Of a DNA stretch of 7,467 nucleotides, positions 1-6,107 are shown piece after piece. The stretch is taken from positions 1 to 7,467 of the forward strand of contig QMSF01000036.1 in the NCBI GenBank assembly GCA_003649565.1, written 5' to 3'. The translations under genes were made by a program, and so were the position numbers. Under the pieces are notes generated by a model, which saw nothing but the letters and a program-made list of their open reading frames with translations, was not told the origin of the DNA and searched no databases. Each line of letters begins with the position of its first letter. Position 1 is the stretch's first letter. Origin of the DNA: Thermoprotei archaeon (GTDB lineage Archaea; Thermoproteota; Methanomethylicia; Nezhaarchaeales; WYZ-LMO8).

Positions 1-1
1 C

Positions 2-1009
2 AACCTCAAGAACGTAAATCTTTCAGCAGTGTTTATAGAGCAGGCGGAGGAATTCGACACTGACGAGCAATTTCAGCTTCTGCGAGGCCGTATCCGACGC
101 CGGAACGCCCCCTACCATCAGATAAACATTGCTGCTAATACGAACGGCCACAACTGGATATGGAAGCTCTGGAAGAATAATCCACCATCCAGAGCATATG
201 AGCTGATAGAGGCTAACAGTTTTGAGAACGCAGACAACCTTCCTCGCGACACTATCGAGGACTGGGAGAGGATGCGTATAGACGCACCGAACCAGTATAA
301 GCGCTATATTCTTAACTCCTGGGAAGAAAGCACTGGAGACGACTATCTCTTCACCTGGGAGATGCTCGATACATCCCGCAAGCTTCATATGCCCAGAGAG
401 AGCCACAAGACAATAATAGGCGTGGACGTTGCCCGTTTTGGCAGCGACAAGACAGCCTTCGCGGCCATAAGAGATACTGGCCACGACCGCTGGGAACAGA
501 TACTCAGTGAAGCTTATGACAAGAAAGACACGCGCTGGACATTCGGCTACTACGTTGACCTGCGTAAACGCATTCGTGCACATTTTGGAGTGATCGACGA
601 TGTGGGAGTAGGCGGAGGAGTGGTCGACAGCTGCCGGGAGCTTGGACTCGACATAGTAGCCTTCATCGCAAACGCCAGGCCGAAGGACGAAGATATGTAT
701 GCGGATGCCAGGACAGAAGCTTATTTTATCTTGCGCGACCTGATAGAGACGCAGCGCCTGAAAATAGCCGATGACGAGGAACTAATAGACGAGCTTCTGA
801 CTCTCCGCTTCAAATACAAAAAAGGCCGGAGAGTGCTGGTCAGCAAGGACGAGATGAGGAAAGAGGGCGTAAAAAGTCCCGATAAGGCTGATGCTCTCAT
901 GATGATAGTGTATTATCGCAGTCGGCCGATAATGCAACAGGTCTTACGACGTCTGCCGTCAGCCATGAGAGACACAGTAAACGCCGGCTTTGGATTCTCG
1001 GAGGTGTAG
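2..1009 (+). CDS. terL: Phage terminase large subunit, C-terminal part (5' end outside window)
   Basis: This is the motor and nuclease of the DNA-packaging complex: it pumps DNA into the procapsid through the portal and cuts the concatemer. The frame is open to the left edge, so this is a 335-residue fragment without its Walker A region. At the start, VFIEQAEEF (nt 29-55) fits the end of the Walker B strand. An ANTNGHNWIW segment (about nt 134-163) fits the coupling region. The RNase H-like nuclease follows: GVDVARFGSDKT with its first Asp at 425-427, a DDVGVGGGV motif near nt 596-622, and SPDKADAL near nt 875-898 carrying the last acidic residues. The GTG at 29 is internal, because homologous-looking sequence (NLKNVNLSA) continues upstream of it. 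The stop lies inside the ribosome-binding region of the next gene. Family call is firm; the packaging type (headful or cos) cannot be read from this. Confidence 0.93.
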   Translation, partial: NLKNVNLSAVFIEQAEEFDTDEQFQLLRGRIRRRNAPYHQINIAANTNGHNWIWKLWKNNPPSRAYELIEANSFENADNLPRDTIEDWERMRIDAPNQYKRYILNSWEESTGDDYLFTWEMLDTSRKLHMPRESHKTIIGVDVARFGSDKTAFAAIRDTGHDRWEQILSEAYDKKDTRWTFGYYVDLRKRIRAHFGVIDDVGVGGGVVDSCRELGLDIVAFIANARPKDEDMYADARTEAYFILRDLIETQRLKIADDEELIDELLTLRFKYKKGRRVLVSKDEMRKEGVKSPDKADALMMIVYYRSRPIMQQVLRRLPSAMRDTVNAGFGFSEV

Positions 1010-1010
1010 A

Positions 1011-1232
1011 ATGGGAAATAATGGAGAAGCGAAAAAGAAGGAACTCAAGACCCTGATGGTGATTAATATCGACCAGGACGGCCATACATACGTAACCGGA
1101 CCGCTGGCAAAGAAGCAGCTCTGCATAAAGCACCTGTGCGCGGCTATAGAGATAGTGACCGCCTACCAGCCGTCGCCGATCATCAAACCGAAAGGCGGGA
1201 TATTAAACTTTGTAAGGAGGCCGAGACACTGA
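1011..1232 (+). CDS. Small unassigned phage protein, 73 aa
   Basis: Function not recognised. The start at 1011 is chosen over an upstream in-frame ATG at 990 because GGAGGT (1000-1005) sits 5 nt before it and because the upstream start would lie deep in the terminase gene. The protein has a Lys-rich N-terminus (residues 8-13), a likely beta segment (LMVINIDQDGHTYVTG, 15-30), an amphipathic helix with two Cys (about 34-51) and a basic tail ending RRPRH. It has no signal peptide or membrane helix. It begins 1 nt after the terminase stop and its stop overlaps the next start (TGATG), so it is translationally linked on both sides. Small genes between terminase and portal are common in tailed phages; a head-associated or packaging-accessory role is only an inference from position. 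Confidence 0.75.
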   Translation: MGNNGEAKKKELKTLMVINIDQDGHTYVTGPLAKKQLCIKHLCAAIEIVTAYQPSPIIKPKGGILNFVRRPRH

Positions 1233-1378
1233 TGCCTAAAGCGTTTCTGCAATGCGTTCGTAGCGGAGGAAAAGTAAGGACAAAGAAGCTATCTGGTAAC
1301 AGATATATGCACATCTGTAAGACAAAAGCTGGCAAGTGGGTAAAAGGGGAGATAAAGAAGAAAAAAGGAGTGCAGTAA
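1232..1378 (+). CDS. Small basic protein, 48 aa, two cysteines
   Basis: Function not recognised. The start at 1232 overlaps the previous stop by one base (TGATG) and is preceded by AAGGAGG (1214-1220) with an 11 nt spacer. An in-frame ATG at 1136 would add 32 residues, but it has no comparable SD and runs through the previous gene, so I reject it. The protein has 15 Lys/Arg and only one acidic residue (Glu40). It carries Cys8 and Cys29 and a near-pure Lys run at 42-45. The core SGGKVRTKKL ... YMHICKTKAGKWVKG looks like a short beta-rich fold with Gly turns. Nucleic-acid binding is plausible from charge but not shown. Its stop overlaps the next start (TAATG). Confidence 0.7.
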   Translation: MPKAFLQCVRSGGKVRTKKLSGNRYMHICKTKAGKWVKGEIKKKKGVQ

Positions 1379-1536
1379 TGGCAAGACGGCGAGTTACTTC
1401 AATGAACTTCAAGAGCAAGAAAGCTTACAAGAAATGGTTGAGTTATGGCCACATGCATGTGAAAGGCTTCGGTAAGACACCAGTGAAAGTGAAAATAAAG
1501 GGGAAGTCGCATAAAGTCAAACACCGCAAGAAGTAA
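1378..1536 (+). CDS. Small, highly basic, acid-free protein, 52 aa
   Basis: Function not recognised. ATG 1378 overlaps the previous TAA by one base, and AAAGGAG (1364-1370) lies 7 nt upstream, which decides this start over an upstream in-frame ATG at 1336. The product has 15 Lys, 4 Arg and 4 His in 52 residues and no Asp or Glu. The middle (NFKSKKAYKKWLSYGHMHVKG, residues 10-30) looks helical with aromatic residues. The end (PVKVKIKGKSHKVKH, 35-49) alternates Lys with hydrophobics like a beta hairpin. I have an impression of similar short proteins in other tailed-phage genomes, without a known role. Binding of DNA, or of the acidic surface of head proteins, is inference from charge alone. The gene ends in a tandem stop (TAA TAG). 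Confidence 0.72.
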   Translation: MARRRVTSMNFKSKKAYKKWLSYGHMHVKGFGKTPVKVKIKGKSHKVKHRKK

Positions 1537-1584
1537 TAGGATACAAGAGCCATGTAAAGGCTTACTATCAATGGGAGGAGGAAA
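1537..1584 (+). promoter_or_regulatory. Short intergenic leader with tandem Shine-Dalgarno
   Basis: This is the longest non-coding gap in the window (48 nt). It ends in GGGAGGAGG (1573-1581), which offers two overlapping SD registers, 6 and 3 nt before the ATG at 1585, and so fixes that start. Upstream there is only a weak 4-bp stem (AGCC 1548-1551 with GGCT 1559-1562). I see no convincing -35/-10 promoter pair and no terminator. Confidence 0.55.
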
Positions 1585-1800
1585 ATGAAAGGGGACATAA
1601 GATATACAGAGACGACCAGGCTTTTGGCATACTGTCCGAAGTGCCGCAGGACAGTAGAAACAGTGCAGACGGTTGACCGCTACAGGGATATAGCAGTAAT
1701 AAAACAATACTGTTCTCGTTGCGAAAGACTGCTTCACACAGAGAGATATCCTATAGCGAGCGCGGAAGAAACAAGAAGGAGACTTTATGGGCGAACTTGA
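1585..1800 (+). CDS. Small zinc-ribbon protein, 71 aa
   Basis: The protein carries Cys17-Pro-Lys-Cys20 and Cys43-Ser-Arg-Cys46, a CxxC-x22-CxxC arrangement typical of zinc ribbons, with a beta-rich connecting stretch (TVETVQTVDRY, 23-33). The basic C-terminus (ETRRRLYGRT) lies in the region that overlaps the portal gene. The start is supported by the tandem SD just upstream. Its last 14 nt overlap the portal start in another frame, so the two are likely translationally coupled. The zinc-binding call is from the cysteine spacing; the biological role is unknown. DNA binding, protein contact within the head, or a transcription-related role are all possible. Confidence 0.75.
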   Translation: MKGDIRYTETTRLLAYCPKCRRTVETVQTVDRYRDIAVIKQYCSRCERLLHTERYPIASAEETRRRLYGRT

Positions 1801-3811
1801 ATACCGTATACAAAATACTTCAGATATCCAGGGCGAGGACGAGCAGGAATACCAGAGCCGTATAAATCTCACTCAGGAGCAGGAACTCGACATTATCAAC
1901 CGCATTGAGGCCAATCTTGAGTATATCGAGAAGCAGCGTAAGGAAGACGGCTGCGAGTCTCGCTGGGCACAGTATGATAATCTCTATTGGGGCATAGTTA
2001 AGAAGAACCCCAACACAACCTTCAATCTGCACCAATTCCTCACGCTTACACGTGTCCGGAGAGTTAAATCGCGCCTTTTCCAGGCTTTCTTTGAAAGCGA
2101 CCCTATTTTCAGCGTCTCGCCGCGTCCTCGCTACGCCAAAAAAGGAGGTTACGAGGCCGCAGAGAAACAAGAGCAGTTCTTGGACTATGAATTCGACAGC
2201 GAGATTATTATTCACAGCCCTGTCCGGAAAGCCTTCCACGAAGCCACACTTAAGGACGGCGGCATAGTTAAGCTCATATGGGAAAGAGATTACGAGTGGA
2301 AGAGAGTAAGAGAGAAGTATCCTGGCACAAAGAAGGGGCTTAACGACTTCCTTGAAGCCTATCCTGATGCCAGAGAGAAATATCCCTCATTTGTCAAACA
2401 GTTGGAAGACGGACATGATATAGACATCATCGTAGACAAGAAGGAGATAGTCTATGACGCACCCCGTTTTTACCATGTGCCGTTCAAGAACTTCTACATA
2501 GACCTGAATACGGAAGGCCTTTTGGGACTGCGGAAGGCGAGATTCTTCGCCGAACTCCAGAACTATACCTGGCACGAACTCCAGGAGGAAGTGGAAGAGG
2601 GGCGCTTTGACAAAGACAAAGTGGAATTGTTGCAGTGGTCTGTGAGTGCAGACGGCCGGGTTTCTCTGAGGTCTAATTATGAAGACGAGAATTATGATAT
2701 TTATGAATGCAATCTCTTCTACGACATAAAAGGAAACGGCAAGCCCAAACGTATCGTTGTGTGGTATAGCCGCGAGAGAAAAGTTATTCTTTCTGCGATT
2801 CATTTCCCTTACGAACATGGGAGACCTTATTATATCCCATTCTTCATCGTAGAGGAAGAGCCAGGATGGCACCAGCCAGGACTGGCAAGAATTCTTATGC
2901 CAGCGAATATTATAGCAAACTCCATTACAAATTTTCTGCTCGATAACGCCTTCTACCGCAATACGCCACTGTTGCGCGTCTCTCCCAACAGTACTATTGC
3001 ACAGCAACTCCTTGCCAAGGCATGGAAGATAGGAGACCCCCTGGTGGCAGAGAGAGGCGAAGTAGAAGCGTTCGAGCTAAATAGAGGCAACTTACTGGAG
3101 TTGGTAACGCTTCTCCAGATGAACGAACGCCACGCAGACGATAGTTCTGGCGGGTCAATAGGATATATGTCCGGCAGAGCTGATCCGACTGATCCGAAAG
3201 CACCGGCAACAAAAACTCTTGCTCTTCTTCGCGAGACAAATATAAACATAAAAGATTTTATTCTTACTCTTGTGCCTTCTTTCCAGGAGATGGCATACCA
3301 GATTTTGCAGCTCTTTGCACAATTTTGTGATAGGGCTGAATATAAAGCCAGGAAGACAGTGGGGAAAGAGGTCTTCAAAGAGATTAGCCCAGAGGAACTA
3401 CGGCTTCGGACAAACATTACGCCTAATGCAATGGCTTTCTCCTTTGATAAACTCAATGAGAAGAGAGAGAACCTGGCATTGGCAGAGTTTCTTACCACCA
3501 ATCCTATGGCACAGCAGTTCTTAGCCAGAGCTCCTATGGCTCAGTGGACGCTGTTCCATATTCTTATAAAGTCGTGGTCAAACAAATGGAATCAGAAAGT
3601 AGACGAGGTCTGGCCGACAAAGGAGCAGGTAGATGAGTATCTGGCTAAAATTCAAGAAAAGGCTTTTGAGAACTTCTACCAGCGGAAAGTATCAGAGTTT
3701 CAGAAACAGGCACAGCGGACGGCAAATCCGCCACAGGGACCTGCTCCCAATGCGCCAGTGCCTAATAACCCGGCAGTATTAACGCCGGAGGAGAGAGGAG
3801 GAGTAGTATGA
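1787..3811 (+). CDS. Portal protein (head-tail connector), 674 aa
   Basis: The portal forms the dodecameric ring at one capsid vertex, through which the terminase packages DNA and to which the tail attaches. The call rests on its position after the terminase, its size, and portal-like segments: a conserved-looking GWHQPG / LARILMPANIIANSI stretch near residue 360, a hydrophobic FLLDNAFYRNTPLL segment just after, GGSIGYMSG at 455-463, and a long predicted helix leading to a crown-like C-terminus. The last 28 residues (647-674) are rich in Pro, Asn and Ala and look disordered. At 674 aa it is in the size class of the large portals of P22-like podoviruses rather than the roughly 400 to 500 aa portals of many siphophages. 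ATG 1787 has AAGGAG at 1776-1781 with 5 nt spacing. It ends in an ATGA overlap with the next gene. Tail type cannot be settled from this alone. Confidence 0.9.
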   Translation: MGELEYRIQNTSDIQGEDEQEYQSRINLTQEQELDIINRIEANLEYIEKQRKEDGCESRWAQYDNLYWGIVKKNPNTTFNLHQFLTLTRVRRVKSRLFQAFFESDPIFSVSPRPRYAKKGGYEAAEKQEQFLDYEFDSEIIIHSPVRKAFHEATLKDGGIVKLIWERDYEWKRVREKYPGTKKGLNDFLEAYPDAREKYPSFVKQLEDGHDIDIIVDKKEIVYDAPRFYHVPFKNFYIDLNTEGLLGLRKARFFAELQNYTWHELQEEVEEGRFDKDKVELLQWSVSADGRVSLRSNYEDENYDIYECNLFYDIKGNGKPKRIVVWYSRERKVILSAIHFPYEHGRPYYIPFFIVEEEPGWHQPGLARILMPANIIANSITNFLLDNAFYRNTPLLRVSPNSTIAQQLLAKAWKIGDPLVAERGEVEAFELNRGNLLELVTLLQMNERHADDSSGGSIGYMSGRADPTDPKAPATKTLALLRETNINIKDFILTLVPSFQEMAYQILQLFAQFCDRAEYKARKTVGKEVFKEISPEELRLRTNITPNAMAFSFDKLNEKRENLALAEFLTTNPMAQQFLARAPMAQWTLFHILIKSWSNKWNQKVDEVWPTKEQVDEYLAKIQEKAFENFYQRKVSEFQKQAQRTANPPQGPAPNAPVPNNPAVLTPEERGGVV

Positions 3812-4173
3812 AGTGGAATCCGATGAATATGTTCGGCTCAAAGACAAACCAAGACCTGCTTAGGAGTGCCGAGACGCAGAAAGAGCTTGCTGAACTTAAG
3901 AGAATAGGGAGAGAAATGCTTTCAGATCCCCGTTATGCGAAATACAAAGAACAGCTTGATGCTGTTTTAGGGCGGGTAATAAAAGAGCTGCTGGATTACA
4001 ATCATCCTGATAACAACGTTTATGCAGTCAATGTGAGGACGATGATCCAGCAGTTGAAGGACTTGCTGGCTATTCTTAACACGCCAGTAAGCTTCCTGAA
4101 CTATATTGCAATGACAGAAATGAAGCTCCAGACAGAGACAGAAAGGGGGGAATATGCCAGAAACAGAACTTAA
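3808..4173 (+). CDS. Unassigned helical protein downstream of portal, 121 aa
   Basis: Function not recognised. ATG 3808 overlaps the portal stop (ATGA), and AGGAGGAG (3796-3803) lies 4 nt before it. The sequence is largely helical and charged: residues about 12-45 are Lys/Glu rich (AETQKELAELKRIGREML), followed by a PRYAKYKEQLDAVLGRVI helix and a leucine-rich stretch (MIQQLKDLLAILN, 79-91). It has no Cys, no signal peptide and no transmembrane helix. Its end overlaps the next gene by 20 nt. Its place between portal and scaffold suggests a head-assembly accessory, but nothing in the sequence names one. Confidence 0.72.
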   Translation: MKWNPMNMFGSKTNQDLLRSAETQKELAELKRIGREMLSDPRYAKYKEQLDAVLGRVIKELLDYNHPDNNVYAVNVRTMIQQLKDLLAILNTPVSFLNYIAMTEMKLQTETERGEYARNRT

Positions 4174-4471
4174 AGATTTAGGCGAGAAATTAGGCACAAC
4201 AGGACCAGTAGAGTTAGAGAAGTCGTCTAAGAAATACTACCATACTCTACCGATTGGTGTAAAGCAACTTGAGGAACTTGCTGACTACGATGTAGGTGAC
4301 GAAGTGAGGATTGAGCTGGCCTGCAAAGTCAGAAGCATTTCTGAAGACGAAAATCATCGCGAGGTTACCCTGGAGATACGGAAAGGACGCGTGCTCAATC
4401 TCAAACCGGAGAGAGAGAAGGCTTTGAGGATGGGTATAAAGAAAGAGACACTGGATAAGATAAGGAAATGA
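4154..4471 (+). CDS. Unassigned small protein with beta-rich core, 105 aa
   Basis: Function not recognised. ATG 4154 lies inside the end of the previous gene, with AAAGGGGGG (4142-4150) 3 nt upstream. Residues 1-44 look extended or flexible, including KKYYHTLP (26-33). Residues 45-80 (YDVGDEVRIELACKVRSIS ... REVTLEIRKGRV) read as three or four beta strands separated by a charged turn, the pattern of a small beta-barrel. The last 25 residues are a basic helix. Many tailed phages carry a similar strand-rich small protein near the capsid genes, some proposed to bind the shell, but I cannot assign this one. It ends in an ATGA overlap with the next gene. Confidence 0.7.
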   Translation: MPETELKDLGEKLGTTGPVELEKSSKKYYHTLPIGVKQLEELADYDVGDEVRIELACKVRSISEDENHREVTLEIRKGRVLNLKPEREKALRMGIKKETLDKIRK

Positions 4472-4698
4472 TAGACTATTCGCAGATAAGTATAAAAGAA
4501 CTACAGGAACAATTAGCAAGGAAATTTGATGCTCTTGTCATAGCAGGTATAGACAGAAAGACAGGCAGGCACCGGATATTTTTATCTGGCAACCCTCTGA
4601 CCTGTATCGGACTGTCTAAGGTGGCTCAACAGGAGATAGCGCGTAGTTTATTAACCGAGGGAACCCTGGGCAACCAGGCCCCAAAAAAGGAGGAGTGA
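4468..4698 (+). CDS. Unassigned small protein, 76 aa
   Basis: Function not recognised. ATG 4468 overlaps the previous stop (ATGA). The only SD-like sequence is AAGGA (4462-4466), too close for good spacing, so translation probably depends on coupling to the upstream gene. The protein runs helix (ISIKELQEQLARKF, 7-20), beta strand (DALVIAGID, 21-29), Gly-rich turn, strand (HRIFLSGNP), a short CIGLSKVAQQEIARSLL helix, and a charged tail ending PKKEE. The 3' end holds a hairpin, an in-frame A AAA AAG heptamer and the SD of the scaffold gene. A -1 shift at the heptamer would fuse it to the scaffold protein. Confidence 0.7.
   Translation: MIDYSQISIKELQEQLARKFDALVIAGIDRKTGRHRIFLSGNPLTCIGLSKVAQQEIARSLLTEGTLGNQAPKKEE
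4665..4678 (+). promoter_or_regulatory. Small RNA hairpin with GCAA loop before scaffold RBS
   Basis: CCTGG (4665-4669) pairs perfectly with CCAGG (4674-4678) around a GCAA loop, a stable GNRA tetraloop. It lies inside the coding sequence of the 76-aa gene, 4 nt before the A AAA AAG heptamer and close to the scaffold SD. It is followed by A residues rather than T residues, so it is not an intrinsic terminator on the + strand. It could tune scaffold translation or mRNA decay, or be chance in a GC-rich stretch. Confidence 0.4.
4683..4693 (+). promoter_or_regulatory. Scaffold-gene Shine-Dalgarno overlapping an A AAA AAG slippery heptamer
   Basis: AGGAGG (4688-4693) lies 4 nt before ATG 4698 but only 1 nt before an in-frame GTG at 4695, which favours ATG 4698 as the scaffold start. 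The same A-rich tract forms A AAA AAG (4683-4689), in the correct zero-frame register of the 76-aa gene (codons CCA AAA AAG). The SD function is well supported; frameshifting is a hypothesis. Confidence 0.6.
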
Positions 4699-5588
4699 TG
4701 CAATTAACTCAAGAGCAAATCCAGGCACATGCAGAAGAAAGAGGTATTTCCTTTGAGGAGGCTAAAGCCGAACTTGAGGCGAAAACTGCTCTCGAAAACA
4801 GGGCGCAGGAGGAAGGCAAGACTGTAGAAGAGCTGGTAGAGGAGGAGAAGGAACTCACCGGCCTAATCAACAAATATGGCGGTGACCCTGTCAAAATGGC
4901 CAAAGCTCTTAAGTCTTCTGCTCAGGAGGTAACCAAGATCATCGAGCGCCAGAAAGCTCTCGAAAGAGAGAAAGAAGAACTTGAGCAGCGTTTTGCGAGT
5001 TTGGCACAGGCGAATGCAGGCGGTGGGTCACAACAGCCAGCTGAGGAAAAAATCAAGGAAAACCTCAAAAGAAAGTATCCGACTCTTGATGATGACATCA
5101 TTGATGCTATGGTTGAGCAACAACTTGAGACAGCCAAAGCGCTCCGGACGGAATACCTCATCGACAAGGCTTATGACCGCATAGAGATTGAAAAAGAAGC
5201 ACTCAAAGACGATCCTTACTACAAGAAGTATAAGGCGGAGATAGATGATCTCATAGAAAAGCAACCTATCCAAGCTAAACTTCAGAGGGGGATTGTTAAG
5301 AGATGCCGTGATCTTATAGTCGGTCAGCATATCGATGAAGTATTGGCGGAGCGTAAGTCCAGACCTGTAGACAAGGACATCGTAGGGCAAATTAAAGGGT
5401 CAAAGCCGAGAGTAACGGGAATCGGCGGCGGCCAGGCTCCTGCTCTTACCCCGCGGCAGGCTAAACAAGCTGCTGACATGGGGATAAAAGCGGAGACATA
5501 TCTCTCCCTGCTCAAGAAGCACAGGGAGAGAGCCAAGAAAGACGGTCTGCCTGAACCTGAACTTTTGACCGACCCTTGGCGTAAATAG
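4698..5588 (+). CDS. Capsid scaffolding protein (putative), 296 aa
   Basis: Scaffolding proteins guide the capsid protein into a procapsid and leave before or during DNA packaging. The call rests on composition and position. Residues 1-105 are Glu/Lys/Gln rich with a long coiled-coil pattern (notably 78-100). A flexible Gly/Ser/Gln linker lies at 105-114. More charged helices follow (115-220), then a Gly/Pro-rich stretch (232-250) and a basic C-terminal helix (about 251-281, with LLKKHRERAKK at 271-281). In P22, a basic C-terminal helix of the scaffold binds the coat protein, so the same role here is a reasonable inference. There is no protease motif, membrane segment or signal peptide, and only one Cys. 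The start overlaps the previous stop (TGATG). Five of 21 Ile codons are ATA, lower than in the terminase. Confidence 0.75.
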   Translation: MQLTQEQIQAHAEERGISFEEAKAELEAKTALENRAQEEGKTVEELVEEEKELTGLINKYGGDPVKMAKALKSSAQEVTKIIERQKALEREKEELEQRFASLAQANAGGGSQQPAEEKIKENLKRKYPTLDDDIIDAMVEQQLETAKALRTEYLIDKAYDRIEIEKEALKDDPYYKKYKAEIDDLIEKQPIQAKLQRGIVKRCRDLIVGQHIDEVLAERKSRPVDKDIVGQIKGSKPRVTGIGGGQAPALTPRQAKQAADMGIKAETYLSLLKKHRERAKKDGLPEPELLTDPWRK

Positions 5589-5620
5589 GGACCTAATAAG
5601 GAACCTAAAGGAGGAAGACA
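5589..5620 (+). promoter_or_regulatory. Short gap with strong Shine-Dalgarno for the decoration-like gene
   Basis: This 32-nt gap ends in AAAGGAGG (5607-5614), 6 nt before ATG 5621, which firmly sets that start. Ahead of it is an imperfect short repeat, GGACCTAA (5589-5596) and GGAACCTAA (5600-5608). There is no dyad, U-tract or promoter-like pair. Confidence 0.55.
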
Positions 5621-6091
5621 ATGGGAAAAAAGAAAGTCAAACTTGGAATGCCTTTATTATCACGTCCGTTCTTGATTGAGTGTCCAGTAGCTGCTTCTCA
5701 GGCTTTCAAACGCAGAAGCGGGCACTTCGTCAAGCTCGACTCCAACCGCAGAGCAGAGATTGCTGACTCAGGAGACAGCGAGATCATCGGCTGGGCTCTG
5801 GTAGGTGCAGATTGGACATCTTCTTCGACTGCAGGAGCAGATAAAATCACCGTCGACACTCATCCTCTGCACGTCTGGGAAATCCCTGCTGATGCGACCT
5901 TTACAGCAGCCAATCTTGCTGCTCTTATCGGCAAGACCTGCGATCTCATTGTAGATGGCAACGGCATCCAGAAAGCCGACATCGGAGAAAGTAACGAGGA
6001 CGTGATAGTAATTATTGGGGGAGATGTGGATGAGCAAACGCTCTATGTCCATCTCAACCCTAATAAACTATACGCGACCGGCGTAGTGTAA
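5621..6091 (+). CDS. Putative capsid decoration (cement) protein, 156 aa
   Basis: The gene lies between scaffold and major capsid protein, where many tailed phages encode a decoration protein that binds and stabilises the mature shell. The protein starts with a basic, extended stretch (MGKKKVKLG). It continues with a beta-rich, Gly/Ala/Thr-rich body: GHFVKLDSN near 34-42, IIGWALVGADW near 55-65, HPLHVWEIPADATFTAANLAALIGKTCDL-type segments near 81-109, and VIVIIGGDVD near 127-136. It ends with NPNKLYATGVV. It has no membrane helix or catalytic motif. Such beta-sandwich or barrel-like composition suits a virion surface or capsid-associated protein. Ile codons are almost never ATA (1 of 13), as expected for a highly expressed gene. 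The exact role is inferred from position and composition; a minor head protein is the main alternative. Confidence 0.6.
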   Translation: MGKKKVKLGMPLLSRPFLIECPVAASQAFKRRSGHFVKLDSNRRAEIADSGDSEIIGWALVGADWTSSSTAGADKITVDTHPLHVWEIPADATFTAANLAALIGKTCDLIVDGNGIQKADIGESNEDVIVIIGGDVDEQTLYVHLNPNKLYATGVV

Positions 6092-6092
6092 G

Positions 6093-6100
6093 AAGGAGGT
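6093..6100 (+). promoter_or_regulatory. Full-length consensus Shine-Dalgarno of the major capsid gene
   Basis: AAGGAGGT matches the 16S rRNA anti-SD over eight bases and lies 7 nt before ATG 6108, starting just after the preceding stop codon. It is among the best ribosome-binding sites in the window, in keeping with a capsid protein needed in hundreds of copies, and it fixes the start. Confidence 0.8.
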
Positions 6101-6107
6101 TCTGGAG

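Noticed and set aside
29..31. GTG as the start of the terminase gene
   Set aside because: The reading frame stays open to the left edge with terminase-like sequence before it, and the Walker B strand would be cut. The true start lies outside the window.
1136..1231. Upstream ATG for the 48-aa gene giving an 80-aa protein
   Set aside because: It runs through the previous gene with no good SD, whereas ATG 1232 has AAGGAGG and the usual stop-start overlap.
1563..1568. TACTAT as a possible -10 promoter element
   Set aside because: There is no -35-like hexamer at the right distance, and the surrounding genes look like one continuous operon.
1571..1588. Five-codon mini-ORF (ATG GGA GGA GGA AAA TGA) overlapping the start of the 71-aa gene
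   Set aside because: It is made by the tandem SD itself and has at best a poorly spaced AAAGG upstream, so chance is the simplest reading.
2387..3501. Long minus-strand open frames opposite the portal gene (206 and 182 codons)
   Set aside because: They are antisense to a clear portal coding sequence, overlap each other, have composition typical of shadow frames, and fit no operon.
5589..5609. Short repeat GGACCTAA / GGAACCTAA as an operator
   Set aside because: Two short imperfect copies in a 32-nt gap without symmetry are not enough to support a binding site.
5626..5632. A second A AAA AAG heptamer at the start of the decoration-like gene
   Set aside because: A -1 shift there meets a TGA after about 15 codons, and the run simply encodes the Lys-rich N-terminus.
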